Assembly: GCA_018679295.1 (NCBI GenBank)
Contig: JAHHLP010000278.1
Span: forward strand, 1 to 9,033
Direction of reading: 5' to 3'
DNA: 9,033 bases
DNA from: Rhodothermia bacterium
GTDB lineage: Bacteria; Bacteroidota; Rhodothermia; Rhodothermales; JABDKH01
Part shown: positions 1 through 6,540 of the stretch, piece after piece
How the letters are laid out: every line of letters starts with the position of its first letter
Position numbering within the stretch: position 1 is the first letter of the stretch
Notes under the pieces: generated by a model
Databases searched by the model: none
Told to the model about the DNA's origin: nothing
Seen by the model: only the letters and a program-made list of their open reading frames with translations
Position numbers and translations under genes: made by a program

Positions 1-2
1 CT

Positions 3-1523
3 GCTACGCGACCCGGTAACCTGAAACTTGCCGGGGTGGCTGTAATTGTTGCTCTGCTCGCCGCCTGTTCGTCGTCAGCGCCTGTGATGCTCGAAACTCA
101 GCCGGAGCCGCCGCTTCGGGAGATTCAAAGAGAGTTTCGGGCCGCCTGGATCGCCACGGTCGCGAACATTGACTGGCCGTCGACACCCGGATTGACGGTT
201 TCTCAGCAGAAGACCGAACTGCGGCGGCTGCTGGATCGCGCCGTCGTCGTTGGACTTAACGCCATTGTTTTGCAGGTGCGTCCAGCTGCGGACGCGATGT
301 ACGACTCACCCTTCGAGCCCTGGTCTGAGTATCTGACCGGCGAGATGGGCAAGGCGCCGGAACCGTACTACGACCCGCTGACCTTCGCTGTCGAGGAGGC
401 GCACCGACGCGGACTCGAGCTGCACGCCTGGTTCAACCCGTTCCGCGCCAGACATCGGACCGGCAAGGGACCTGCCGACTCACTGCACGTCAGCATTCAA
501 CAACCGTATCTCGTGCGTGAGTACGGCCAGCAACTATGGCTGGACCCCGGAGATCCGCGTGCGCGGCAGTACTCGCTCGACGTGATGCTCGACGTTGTGA
601 ATCGATACGACGTCGACGGCGTCCATGTTGACGACTACTTCTACCCGTACGAGCTGAAGGACGACGAGGACCGCATTATCCCGTTTCCGGATGACACGAC
701 CTGGGCCATGGCTCAGGAGCGAGGCTTCACCGGAAGCCGGAACGACTGGCGCCGGTCCAACATCAACACATTCATCCAGCGACTGTACACGGGCATCCAT
801 CGCGTCAAGCCGTGGGTTCGTTTCGGCATTAGCCCCTTCGGGATTTGGCGGCCGGGCAACCCACCCCAGATCATGGGCTACGATGCGTACGACAAGATCT
901 ACGCCGACGCGAGGAAGTGGCTGCGCGAGGGCTGGGTCGATTACATGACGCCACAGCTGTACTGGCGCATCGACCCCCCCGAACAGAGCTATCCGGTCTT
1001 GCTCGATTGGTGGCTTGAGCAGAATGTGCGTGACCGCCACATCTGGCCGGGGAATTTCACGGGTCGATGGCCCGCAGATGAGATTGTTCGCCAGGTTGCG
1101 TTGACGCGCCAGCGGCCCGAGGCAACCGGCAACGTTCATTTCAGCATGAAGTGGCTACTCCGCGACACGGCAGAGGTAAGTATCCCCCTGGCCAACGGAC
1201 CCTATCGAGCCCCGGCGCTGGTACCCATGACCGACTGGCTTGGTGGGGCGGCACCCGCGGCTCCCATCGTACAGACCGACACACTGAGAGGTGCGGTTGT
1301 CCTTTCCATGCGGCTTCCGGACGAAGTGCCATGGCTTTGGACGGTTCGCGCACTCACGGACGTAGGCTGGCAGACGCGGATCCTTCCCGGATGGGTACAG
1401 ACGGTTTCGTTTGATGACGGCACACGACCCAGTCGGATAGTGGTCAACGCAATATCGAGGCTGGGCCAAGAGAGTCCCGGCACATTCCTGGCATCCGTCG
1501 ATCCACCCATCGCGTCCCGATAG
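3..1523 (+). CDS. GHL10/DUF187 (YngK/DigH-like) glycosyl-hydrolase lipoprotein, 5' end cut by window edge
   Basis: Predicted outer-envelope lipoprotein of the glycosyl-hydrolase-like 10 family (GHL10, formerly DUF187). E. coli DigH (YddW), which cleaves denuded peptidoglycan glycans, and Bacillus YngK belong to this family. Numbering from the GTG at position 36, the family signatures appear in order: FRAAWIATVANIDWPS (34-49), NAIVLQVRPAADAMYDS (75-91), ELHAWFNPFRA (128-138), DVDGVHVDDYFYPY (192-205, with the Asp pair expected at the barrel's active-site face), RFGISPFGIWRPG (262-274) and WVDYMTPQLYW (300-310). Residues about 405-490 look like a small C-terminal beta-sandwich. The lipobox is LLAAC (Cys11). 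A start at GTG 36 would give a signal with no positive charge. The frame stays open to the window edge and adds R and K in ATRPGNLKLAG, so the true start is probably upstream of the window. Family assignment is firm; the substrate is inferred. Confidence 0.9.
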   Translation, partial: ATRPGNLKLAGVAVIVALLAACSSSAPVMLETQPEPPLREIQREFRAAWIATVANIDWPSTPGLTVSQQKTELRRLLDRAVVVGLNAIVLQVRPAADAMYDSPFEPWSEYLTGEMGKAPEPYYDPLTFAVEEAHRRGLELHAWFNPFRARHRTGKGPADSLHVSIQQPYLVREYGQQLWLDPGDPRARQYSLDVMLDVVNRYDVDGVHVDDYFYPYELKDDEDRIIPFPDDTTWAMAQERGFTGSRNDWRRSNINTFIQRLYTGIHRVKPWVRFGISPFGIWRPGNPPQIMGYDAYDKIYADARKWLREGWVDYMTPQLYWRIDPPEQSYPVLLDWWLEQNVRDRHIWPGNFTGRWPADEIVRQVALTRQRPEATGNVHFSMKWLLRDTAEVSIPLANGPYRAPALVPMTDWLGGAAPAAPIVQTDTLRGAVVLSMRLPDEVPWLWTVRALTDVGWQTRILPGWVQTVSFDDGTRPSRIVVNAISRLGQESPGTFLASVDPPIASR

Positions 1524-1583
1524 CTGCCGACCAAACCGTTTCTACTTCGAATATCGACCCGGCCGCGATCTAACAGGTTTCCG

Positions 1584-1624
1584 AAAACAAGAAGGGAGCT
1601 CTCACCTTTGCGTGAGAACTCCCT
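1584..1624 (-). terminator. Probable intrinsic terminator between convergent genes
   Basis: Arms at 1593-1605 and 1612-1624 pair over 13 positions with one C/A mismatch, around the 6-base loop CTTTGC. On the minus strand the stem is followed by the T-rich tract TCTTGTTTTC (complement of 1583-1592), so it best fits the end of the duplicated-module gene that stops at 1653. On the plus strand the downstream sequence is less T-rich, but the stem also sits 70 bases after the glycosyl-hydrolase stop and could act in both directions. Confidence 0.65.
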
Positions 1625-1652
1625 CTTGAGTGTCTTGAGTCCGGCGGTTCGA

Positions 1653-2438
1653 CTACATGTCGTCGTCGGCGTCCTCGTAGCGGGCGGTGCTCGTCCCCCA
1701 CCAGTAGATCTGATCGCGATGCGTGTTACATCCCTGCATCGGACCTGTGCCAGGCTCGAGGTCCGGGTACTTCTCCTGGAACATCTCGCCATATTTGTCG
1801 ACGGCAGCAAACAGCGACGACTTGTCCTTGGCGTGCCTCCACATCAGTACATTCTCGTATCCGGCCCAGTCATGAATGGCGATTCCTACGCCATCATAAT
1901 CGCCGGCTTCGACCATCTCTTCCCAGATCGGCAGCGCCATCTTCTCAGTCGCATCATTGATGTCGCCCAGCTTGTCTGTCGGGCACTTAAAGAACGACAC
2001 CGCCGTCGTACCCGGCTTGCGTGAGGTTGGACCGGTATTCGGACCCAACGTGTAGATCCCGTCACGGTGACCGTGACACGCAATCCGTTCGTGGTCGGGA
2101 TGTCGCTGTTCCAGTCGTTTCGTCCATTCCTCCTGAGCAGCAAAGATCTTTTCCTTGGACTCCCCGGAGTACCAAAAGATGACGTTTTCGTATCCAGCCC
2201 AGTCGTGACCCATCATGCCGTATCCCCACAGCATGCCCTCGTCCACCAATTCGCGAAAGATGGGAATGTCAAGCGAGTCGGTCTCGGCAGAGATCGCTCC
2301 CAGATCGTTGAAGTCGCACTTGAAGTAGGAGATGATGAGTGCGCCTGGATCGGCGGCTTCCTCCTCGTCCTGCGCGCTAGTCGTTCCTACACATAAACAG
2401 AATGAAAGAAACGACAGCGTAAATACGCGTTGAAGCAT
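1653..2438 (-). CDS. Secreted protein with two tandem copies of a ~100-residue ferredoxin-like module, function unknown
   Basis: A 261-residue protein with a signal peptide (MLQRVFTLSFLSFCLCVGTTSA, given here as residues 1-22, cleaved before QDEEE). The mature part is an internal duplication: module 1 about 34-130 and module 2 about 146-247. Both share FKC (Cys41, Cys152), an LG-I segment, PI--E-V--G, the invariant HDWAGYENV (78-86 and 189-197), FAA and a late C--HRD-IY (Cys121, Cys237). The inferred strand-helix-strand-strand-helix-strand order resembles dimeric alpha-beta-barrel (NIPSNAP/EthD-like) folds, so one chain could form a pseudo-dimer. The two cysteines per module may form a disulfide after export. 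The reading frame is open further upstream to 2597, but the ATG at 2438 is preferred because it has a strong ribosome site and starts a clean signal peptide. The C-terminus is acidic (EDADDDM). I do not recognise a named family. Confidence 0.85.
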   Translation of the reverse strand: MLQRVFTLSFLSFCLCVGTTSAQDEEEAADPGALIISYFKCDFNDLGAISAETDSLDIPIFRELVDEGMLWGYGMMGHDWAGYENVIFWYSGESKEKIFAAQEEWTKRLEQRHPDHERIACHGHRDGIYTLGPNTGPTSRKPGTTAVSFFKCPTDKLGDINDATEKMALPIWEEMVEAGDYDGVGIAIHDWAGYENVLMWRHAKDKSSLFAAVDKYGEMFQEKYPDLEPGTGPMQGCNTHRDQIYWWGTSTARYEDADDDM

Positions 2439-2447
2439 TACAGTTGA

Positions 2448-2453
2448 CCCTCC
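2448..2453 (-). promoter_or_regulatory. Shine-Dalgarno that fixes the start of the duplicated-module gene
   Basis: The minus-strand sequence GGAGGG lies 9 bases before the ATG at 2438. No comparable site precedes the more distant in-frame start at 2597. It is the best Shine-Dalgarno sequence in the window. Confidence 0.75.
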
Positions 2454-2596
2454 GTTAGTTGATTGGCGGCGGACCGGAACGCGGTCCAACCGCAGAAAGT
2501 GCGTCTCCATATTACGGGTTTGATCTCCTACTTGAAAACAGGCAGTCCAGGCTAAAGTCCTTAAACTATTGTTACATAGAGATTTGTACTGCGTCA

Positions 2597-2711
2597 TGCG
2601 CCTTCGCTTCGGCGAGAATAAGCAAGCTGGCGAGTAGGAGTGTTGAGGGACAAAGTTGTCATTAAATTGCGGAAACTGCTATTGCCGGTGAAGGTGCTCG
2701 GCGAAGGCGCA
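2597..2711. repeat. 11-bp inverted repeat upstream of ogt
   Basis: TGCGCCTTCGC at 2597-2607 is the exact reverse complement of GCGAAGGCGCA at 2701-2711, with 93 bases between. The right arm ends 53 bases before the ogt start codon. Each arm contains AAGGCGCA (in opposite orientations), a 7/8 match to the classical E. coli Ada-box octamer AAAGCGCA. A regulatory role is speculative; the repeat itself is directly visible. Confidence 0.5.
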
Positions 2712-2764
2712 ATGACACGAACCAAGTCCGGCAGACGCTGCGTTAATCAATCGGAACAAACAAC

Positions 2765-3304
2765 ATGACCAACATCGCTGTTACGGACGCGCGGCGGGCT
2801 GTTATGTCATCGCCACTTGGCTTCATGGAGGCGGTATTTACGGACCGCGGACTCGCGCAGCTCAGCTTTCGCGATGGCAGTACCACCACCGTCCCCCTGC
2901 CATCCGGGTCTACGGACAACGGTGCGCTTCAGATGGAAGAAACACTGAGTTCTGAACTCGAAAGCTACTTCGCGGGTGACCTAAAATCGTTTTCGGTACC
3001 TCTGGATCTGCGGGGGAGCGACTTCCAACTCCGCGTCTGGGATCGCCTCCAAGAGATTCCTTTTGGCAGTACCACAAGCTATGGGCTAATCGCGCAGCAG
3101 TTGGGTGACCCGAAGTCGGTGCGGGCTGTTGCGCGGGCCAACGCACTCAACCCAGTTGCCATCCTCGTGCCATGTCATCGCGTGATCGGGCGTGATGGTA
3201 GCCTGACCGGTTACGCGGGCGGGTTGTGGCGCAAGCGGCGCCTTTTGCTGTTAGAGGCTACCGGCGTCATCGAAGAGACGCAGGCCAGCCTCTTCACTGA
3301 CTAG
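2765..3304 (+). CDS. ogt: Methylated-DNA--protein-cysteine S-methyltransferase (O6-methylguanine-DNA methyltransferase)
   Basis: A suicide repair protein that moves the methyl or alkyl group from O6-alkylguanine (and O4-alkylthymine) in DNA to its own cysteine. It is cytoplasmic, and the only gene here without an export signal. Its 179 residues are the normal length for a stand-alone Ogt: an N-terminal ribonuclease-like domain (about 1-85) and the C-terminal ATase domain (about 86-168). The active site is PCHRV with acceptor Cys137. By offset from the human enzyme, Tyr106, Arg120 (the arginine finger), Asn129 and Glu164 are all conserved, so it should be active. There is no Ada-type N-terminal regulatory domain. 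The ATG at 2765 has no good ribosome site. An in-frame ATG at 2804 (MSSPLGFMEAV), closer to where the family's conserved SPLG region begins, is a credible alternative. The gene is transcribed alone, between two minus-strand genes. Confidence 0.96.
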   Translation: MTNIAVTDARRAVMSSPLGFMEAVFTDRGLAQLSFRDGSTTTVPLPSGSTDNGALQMEETLSSELESYFAGDLKSFSVPLDLRGSDFQLRVWDRLQEIPFGSTTSYGLIAQQLGDPKSVRAVARANALNPVAILVPCHRVIGRDGSLTGYAGGLWRKRRLLLLEATGVIEETQASLFTD

Positions 3305-3317
3305 GAGCCGTGGACAG

Positions 3318-3345
3318 GTGGGCGAAGCGGCGTTTGCCCGCCCAC
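3318..3345. terminator. GC-rich hairpin between convergent ogt and the helical secreted protein gene
   Basis: GTGGGCG (3318-3324) pairs with CGCCCAC (3339-3345). An alternative inner stem GGGCGAA/TTTGCCC (3320-3326 with 3333-3339) has a 6-base loop. It starts 13 bases after the ogt stop and lies in a convergent gap, which suggests a terminator. No U-tract follows on either strand; the nearest T6 run, at 3395-3400, is 50 bases away. The remaining sequence to 3429 shows only a short TTGGCCAA palindrome (3363-3370). Confidence 0.35.
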
Positions 3346-3429
3346 GTCGCAACCGTTGTGAATTGGCCAACTGCCTGGCAGGCGATCCCATCGGGTTTTT
3401 TGAACGCCGAGACCGGCTGACCGCTGCCA

Positions 3430-4014
3430 TCACTGATCGTAGGATCCTGCGGCAGAGTTGCCCATATTCTCGAGCTTCTCGAGGAACGGCGCGACGGCCT
3501 TCTTATCGGCCTGGGGTACGTTAGCATAGATGCTGGCCATTTGGTTTGCACCCATTAACATTTGCCGCGTCTGGGCCTTCTGGTCCTCGGTCATGTCGCT
3601 GTTTTCGATCTGCTTCAGCGCCTCTGCGAGACCGGCCTCCATGTCCACCTTGTTGACGTCCATCTGGACAGCCATGAACGCCATGAATATGCGATTTCCT
3701 GTTCGTGCCCAGTCTTCAAGGCCGCTGAAACCATGATCCTGAACAATGTCCACAACCTCCCCTGACCACGACTGGGCCTCAATCATGCGCGTCGCCGCAG
3801 CGAAGGGATTCGATATATCGCCCATTGCGTCGCCGTCGAACACGTCCTCCAGGGCATCTACCTCCTCCTCGTGGTTTTCTCCCCACTCCTCAAGCGCGAC
3901 GATCGAGGCGATGAAACCATTTATTCGATCATCCGACAGGGGTGGACCCTCCTGTGCCAGACCAGCGCTAGAGAGCAAGACTGTAAGAACGGCGGTCGTA
4001 AGGAGTGTACGCAT
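3430..4014 (-). CDS. Small helical secreted protein, function unknown
   Basis: A 194-residue protein with a clear signal peptide (MRTLLTTAVLTVLLSSAGLA, then QEGPP; cleavage after Ala20). The mature chain has no cysteine and looks almost wholly helical. It is acidic near the N-terminus (ALEEWGENHEEEVDALEDVF, 40-59), with amphipathic segments at 67-82, 98-135 and 142-185, including MTEDQKAQTRQMLMGANQM and APFLEKLENMG. Methionine is frequent (MAFMAVQMDV, 111-120). The periplasm or outside is the likely location. I recognise no family; an all-helical periplasmic binding or chaperone-like protein is only a guess. The ATG at 4014 is preceded on the minus strand by a weak GGGAC ribosome-like site. 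A TATCTTTTG element (minus, 4057-4049) about 35 bases before the start resembles the Bacteroidota -7 box but has one extra base and no obvious -33 partner. Confidence 0.75.
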   Translation of the reverse strand: MRTLLTTAVLTVLLSSAGLAQEGPPLSDDRINGFIASIVALEEWGENHEEEVDALEDVFDGDAMGDISNPFAAATRMIEAQSWSGEVVDIVQDHGFSGLEDWARTGNRIFMAFMAVQMDVNKVDMEAGLAEALKQIENSDMTEDQKAQTRQMLMGANQMASIYANVPQADKKAVAPFLEKLENMGNSAAGSYDQ

Positions 4015-4293
4015 GGCTTTGTCCCGATTAGCAACCCAACATTGGAATCAAAAGATAACTATCACTGCCCGTCGGAGTTCGAGATCACCAGTCAAAACTG
4101 CGCCCGCCATATGCCGTACCGGTTTGTGCCTCGGCACTCGCCTGCGACCATATTATTTTGATTTTCTAGATGGTGTGCCGACTTCGTCGGACCGCAAGGC
4201 CGACTCGTGAGTTACCTGTCGCGTGCCCGCCATCCACCGGAGCATACTGCTCGTGCTGTTCAGGAGTAGGCCCATTCACGATGTCATCATCTT
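4015..4293. promoter_or_regulatory. Divergent intergenic region upstream of two exported-protein genes
   Basis: A 279-base non-coding gap that serves the minus-strand helical protein and the plus-strand lipoprotein. It holds an AT-rich patch at 4150-4167 (TATTATTTTGATTTTC), the likeliest promoter core for the plus-strand gene, about 130 bases before its ATG. It also has a dyad GTGCC-TC-GGCAC (4126-4137) and a hairpin CCGAC-TTC-GTCGG (4178-4190). No promoter matches consensus well enough to call, and I see no credible small gene. Confidence 0.4.
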
Positions 4294-5103
4294 ATGACTT
4301 ATCAGAAACCGCTCAATCGATTAACACGGTCCCGGCTGCTTTGCGTACTGGTTGTCGCAGCCGTTGCATCTAACGTCGGCTGCGATAGCGACAGCGGTGA
4401 TGATATCCCCACAACTATTCCTGCTGCTGCCTTCTCGGTGAGGACGGACTTGTTTCAGTCGGCTCGGCCGGGTGCGGGAGATCATTTTGGGGCCGCTGTG
4501 GAGCGCCTCCAGCCAGTGGCTACAGGATTTCGCGAGCACCTTGATCTCGCGCAAGCCGTAGCGATTGCTTCAGAACGGCTCACGCCGACGGCGACAGGCG
4601 ACGACTTTGTTTGGAACGGAGTAGCGGACCTCGAAGGAGAGCCGGTGACCTTCGAGTTAACGGCCACACCGGCAAGTGCCGACATCGTAGACTGGTTCAT
4701 CAACGTCACGTATAACGTCGGCTCGACGGCCCTTACCGATTTTCAACTCGTACGCGCCCGCACCCTGACTAGCGCCGCCGTTGGCGAGTGGAACCAGTAT
4801 GCGATGATAGACGGCGTACGAACGCTCATATTCAGGGCTGAGTATGGCGCCGTTGACCTCGACCGAATCGTTCGCGTGGCGGTCGAGGATACGGTAAACC
4901 TTGCGGTTGCGGCCGACTCACTCGAATACAGTGAGTTTGCAAACAACGTGCGCGAACTCCTGTGGTTCGACGGCGACACCGAGGACGCGTTCTTTGTGCA
5001 ATGGGACGAGGGTTCCAACGCCGGGTGGCTCGTGGCAACCGACTATAACGAGTCCGCGCAGTCATGCTGGGACGACACGCTGGCCGACGTCGAGTGCGAG
5101 TGA
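4294..5103 (+). CDS. Putative surface lipoprotein, orphan, function unknown
   Basis: A 269-residue protein starting MTYQKPLNRLTRSRLLCVLV, with a basic n-region, hydrophobic core and probable lipidated Cys30 (SNVGC). The Asn at -3 is not ideal for a lipobox. The residues after the cysteine, CDSDSGDD, are acidic, as in the lipoprotein export signal that sends Bacteroidota lipoproteins to the cell surface, so surface exposure is inferred. The mature part alternates short helices (58-92) with probable beta strands (104-240: WNGVADLEGEPVTFELT, WFINVTYNV, TLIFRAEYGA, ELLWFDGDTEDAFFVQW), suggesting a compact beta-rich domain. Two cysteines near the C-terminus (Cys259, Cys268) could form a disulfide. 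No family is recognised. An in-frame TAG at 4267 limits the start, and ATG 4294 lacks a Shine-Dalgarno, as is common in Bacteroidota. It is a lone gene, convergent with the serine hydrolase downstream. Confidence 0.8.
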   Translation: MTYQKPLNRLTRSRLLCVLVVAAVASNVGCDSDSGDDIPTTIPAAAFSVRTDLFQSARPGAGDHFGAAVERLQPVATGFREHLDLAQAVAIASERLTPTATGDDFVWNGVADLEGEPVTFELTATPASADIVDWFINVTYNVGSTALTDFQLVRARTLTSAAVGEWNQYAMIDGVRTLIFRAEYGAVDLDRIVRVAVEDTVNLAVAADSLEYSEFANNVRELLWFDGDTEDAFFVQWDEGSNAGWLVATDYNESAQSCWDDTLADVECE

Positions 5104-5123
5104 CGCCCGGCCCTCCCGTTTAG

Positions 5124-5158
5124 GGTCGATCGATCAGCCTCCAGATCATCGGTCGACC
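5124..5158. terminator. 11-bp hairpin over the 3' ends of convergent genes
   Basis: GGTCGATCGAT (5124-5134) pairs with ATCGGTCGACC (5148-5158) in an 11-bp stem with a single G-U pair and a 13-base loop. It begins 20 bases after the lipoprotein stop and runs into the last codons and stop of the convergent serine hydrolase gene (stop at 5146-5148). Neither strand has a T-run after it, so it may be a weak or factor-dependent terminator, or an mRNA 3'-end stabiliser. Confidence 0.35.
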
Positions 5159-6540
5159 ACAAGTCGTGCAAGCTGTGAAGCAAGTTCCTCGGCAGTTGGT
5201 GGGTCGTAGTTGGAAAGCACGACCACAAGAAGGTCATTACCGAAATCACGCTCTACGGCAGCATTGATACCGGGACCACCCCCTCCAAGCCCTATAGCCC
5301 CATCCAGCGGCCCGTCGTTACTCGACTCGTCGAAGCGCCTGAACATCAGTCGAACGTACTCCTCTCCAACAAGACGCCCGCTTTCCAGCGCGTCGAAGAA
5401 CCCGCGGAGATCGGCTGCAGTCGAGTACCCCCCTCCGGCCGGCGTACCCCTAACCGAATGCCTGAACGTGTTCTCAGTATCAAAGCTTCCCTCCGGCCCA
5501 CCCATGTAACCGGTTGCCATGTTGGGAACGATCTGGTCTGAAGGATACGAGTCGGTGTCAACCATGCCGGCAGGGTCGAAGATGTGCTCCCGGACGTACT
5601 CGTAGTAGTCAGATCCAGAGACCGCTTCAACGATCGCTCCAAGAACCTCGAAACCCGTGTTGGAATACTGCTCGCTCGTGCCCGGAGCAAAATCCAGTGG
5701 GATATCCCGGATGAACTCCAGATAGTCGGATACCGTCCTCAGCCGGCTCCAGTTACTCCGGTAGTAGTCGTCTTCCCAGTAGCTCCCCCATCCCGAGCGG
5801 TGCTTCAGCAGATGACGGACTGTAACTCGATCAGCAATCTCCGAAGGGAATCCATCGAGATGACGTCCGATAGGGTCTTCGAGCCCAAGAAGTCCTTGCT
5901 CGGCCAGCTGAAGAATTGCGACACTGGTGAACATCTTATTCAGCGACCCGATGTTAAACTTGGTGTCCAACCGATTGGATACACCATATCGCTTGCTGGC
6001 GAGACCATAGGCGCCCTCAAATCGCGTCTCCCCATTCTGCTCGATCAAAACGACCCCGGAAAACGTGCCATCATCGGCTCGACTCGACAAGAACTCGTCC
6101 AACTCGTTGATCGACTCGATAGGCAGCTGCATACCACCAGCCGGCTCTATTTCCAGTCCGACGAAGCGGTGCGGGGGCGCCGCCGCCAGATCGAACGAGA
6201 ACCGAAGCCGTTCATCGGACTCGAGCGCGGCAAGCACGCACTCAGCCGACCATGGTCCCGTCTTCAAAATGGTCGCAACTTCAAACGGGTGCAGTCTATG
6301 GTGCACGCCGGTTAGTACATCGACAATTTCCGCTCGCGACATGTTGGCGACAAAAAGCGAATCGAGGTGTTCGTCGACAAACCGACCGGCAGCCTCGTCC
6401 GTGCCGGACTCGATCGTTCCTATGAGAGCCGATAACGCATTTCCGGTCGGAGAGTCGGGAAATCGCCGCTCTTGCGCCGCGGCCGGCAAACAAACAAGCA
6501 GCGTGAGGATGGCGAACAGAACGTGGTAGCGTAGTGGCAT
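5146..6540 (-). CDS. Secreted class C beta-lactamase-type serine hydrolase with altered third motif
   Basis: A 464-residue member of the beta-lactamase/transpeptidase-like family (PF00144 type: AmpC, EstB esterases, D-aminopeptidases). A signal peptide spans about 1-22 (cleaved AAA-QERR). Residues about 25-137 form a leading domain (GPWSAECVLAALESDERLRF, PPHRFVGLEIEPAGG) of a type I recall in front of other environmental serine hydrolases. The catalytic domain starts near 142. It has the SxxK motif S199-L-N-K202 (nucleophile Ser199, base Lys202), the Y-x-N motif Y292-S-N294 and supporting segments VRHLLKHRSGWGSYW (241-255) and TPAGGGYSTAADLRGF (366-381). The third motif, usually HxG inside GHGGG-PG, reads G417-L418-GGGGPG, so histidine is replaced by leucine. 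The S, K and Y remain, so an acyl-enzyme esterase or peptidase is plausible; beta-lactamase activity is unproven. The ATG at 6540 has a weak GAGAT site upstream. Substrate unknown. Confidence 0.9.
   Translation of the reverse strand: MPLRYHVLFAILTLLVCLPAAAQERRFPDSPTGNALSALIGTIESGTDEAAGRFVDEHLDSLFVANMSRAEIVDVLTGVHHRLHPFEVATILKTGPWSAECVLAALESDERLRFSFDLAAAPPHRFVGLEIEPAGGMQLPIESINELDEFLSSRADDGTFSGVVLIEQNGETRFEGAYGLASKRYGVSNRLDTKFNIGSLNKMFTSVAILQLAEQGLLGLEDPIGRHLDGFPSEIADRVTVRHLLKHRSGWGSYWEDDYYRSNWSRLRTVSDYLEFIRDIPLDFAPGTSEQYSNTGFEVLGAIVEAVSGSDYYEYVREHIFDPAGMVDTDSYPSDQIVPNMATGYMGGPEGSFDTENTFRHSVRGTPAGGGYSTAADLRGFFDALESGRLVGEEYVRLMFRRFDESSNDGPLDGAIGLGGGGPGINAAVERDFGNDLLVVVLSNYDPPTAEELASQLARLVVDR

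Larger units (their letters stand above)
2439..2764. promoter_or_regulatory. Divergent intergenic region between the duplicated-module gene and ogt
   Basis: A 326-base gap without a credible gene that must hold both promoters. A perfect hairpin GGACCG-GAACG-CGGTCC (2471-2487) lies in the expected leader of the minus-strand gene. The segment 2553-2590 is AT-rich compared with its surroundings and is the likeliest promoter zone. A weak minus-strand pair (TTTTCA at 2538-2533 and TAATAT at 2514-2509, spacer 18) is possible but matches the consensus in only 4 of 6 positions at each box. Nearer to ogt, a short dyad GACAA-AG-TTGTC (2649-2660) could be an operator. The long-arm inverted repeat is listed separately. 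A small open frame at 2459-2665 (+) has a TTG start, no ribosome site and no recognisable protein. Confidence 0.5.

Noticed and set aside
534..1139. A 201-codon minus-strand open frame inside the glycosyl-hydrolase gene
   Set aside because: The opposite strand encodes conserved GHL10 motifs over the same bases; this frame has no signal or domain.
1202..1810. A 202-codon minus-strand open frame spanning the convergent gap
   Set aside because: It covers the tails of two real genes and the terminator stem; its Arg/Ser/Thr-rich translation has no domain.
2439..2597. The N-terminal extension of the duplicated-module protein from the upstream in-frame ATG
   Set aside because: The 53 extra residues would bury the signal peptide inside the protein, and the GGAGGG ribosome site points to ATG 2438.
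3363..3400. A T6 run with a short CGAT-CCC-ATCG stem as an ogt terminator
   Set aside because: A 4-bp stem is too short, and the run is far from the stronger GC stem at 3318-3345.
5584..6315. A 243-codon plus-strand open frame opposite the serine hydrolase
   Set aside because: It lies entirely antisense to the catalytic domain coding region and has no recognisable feature.
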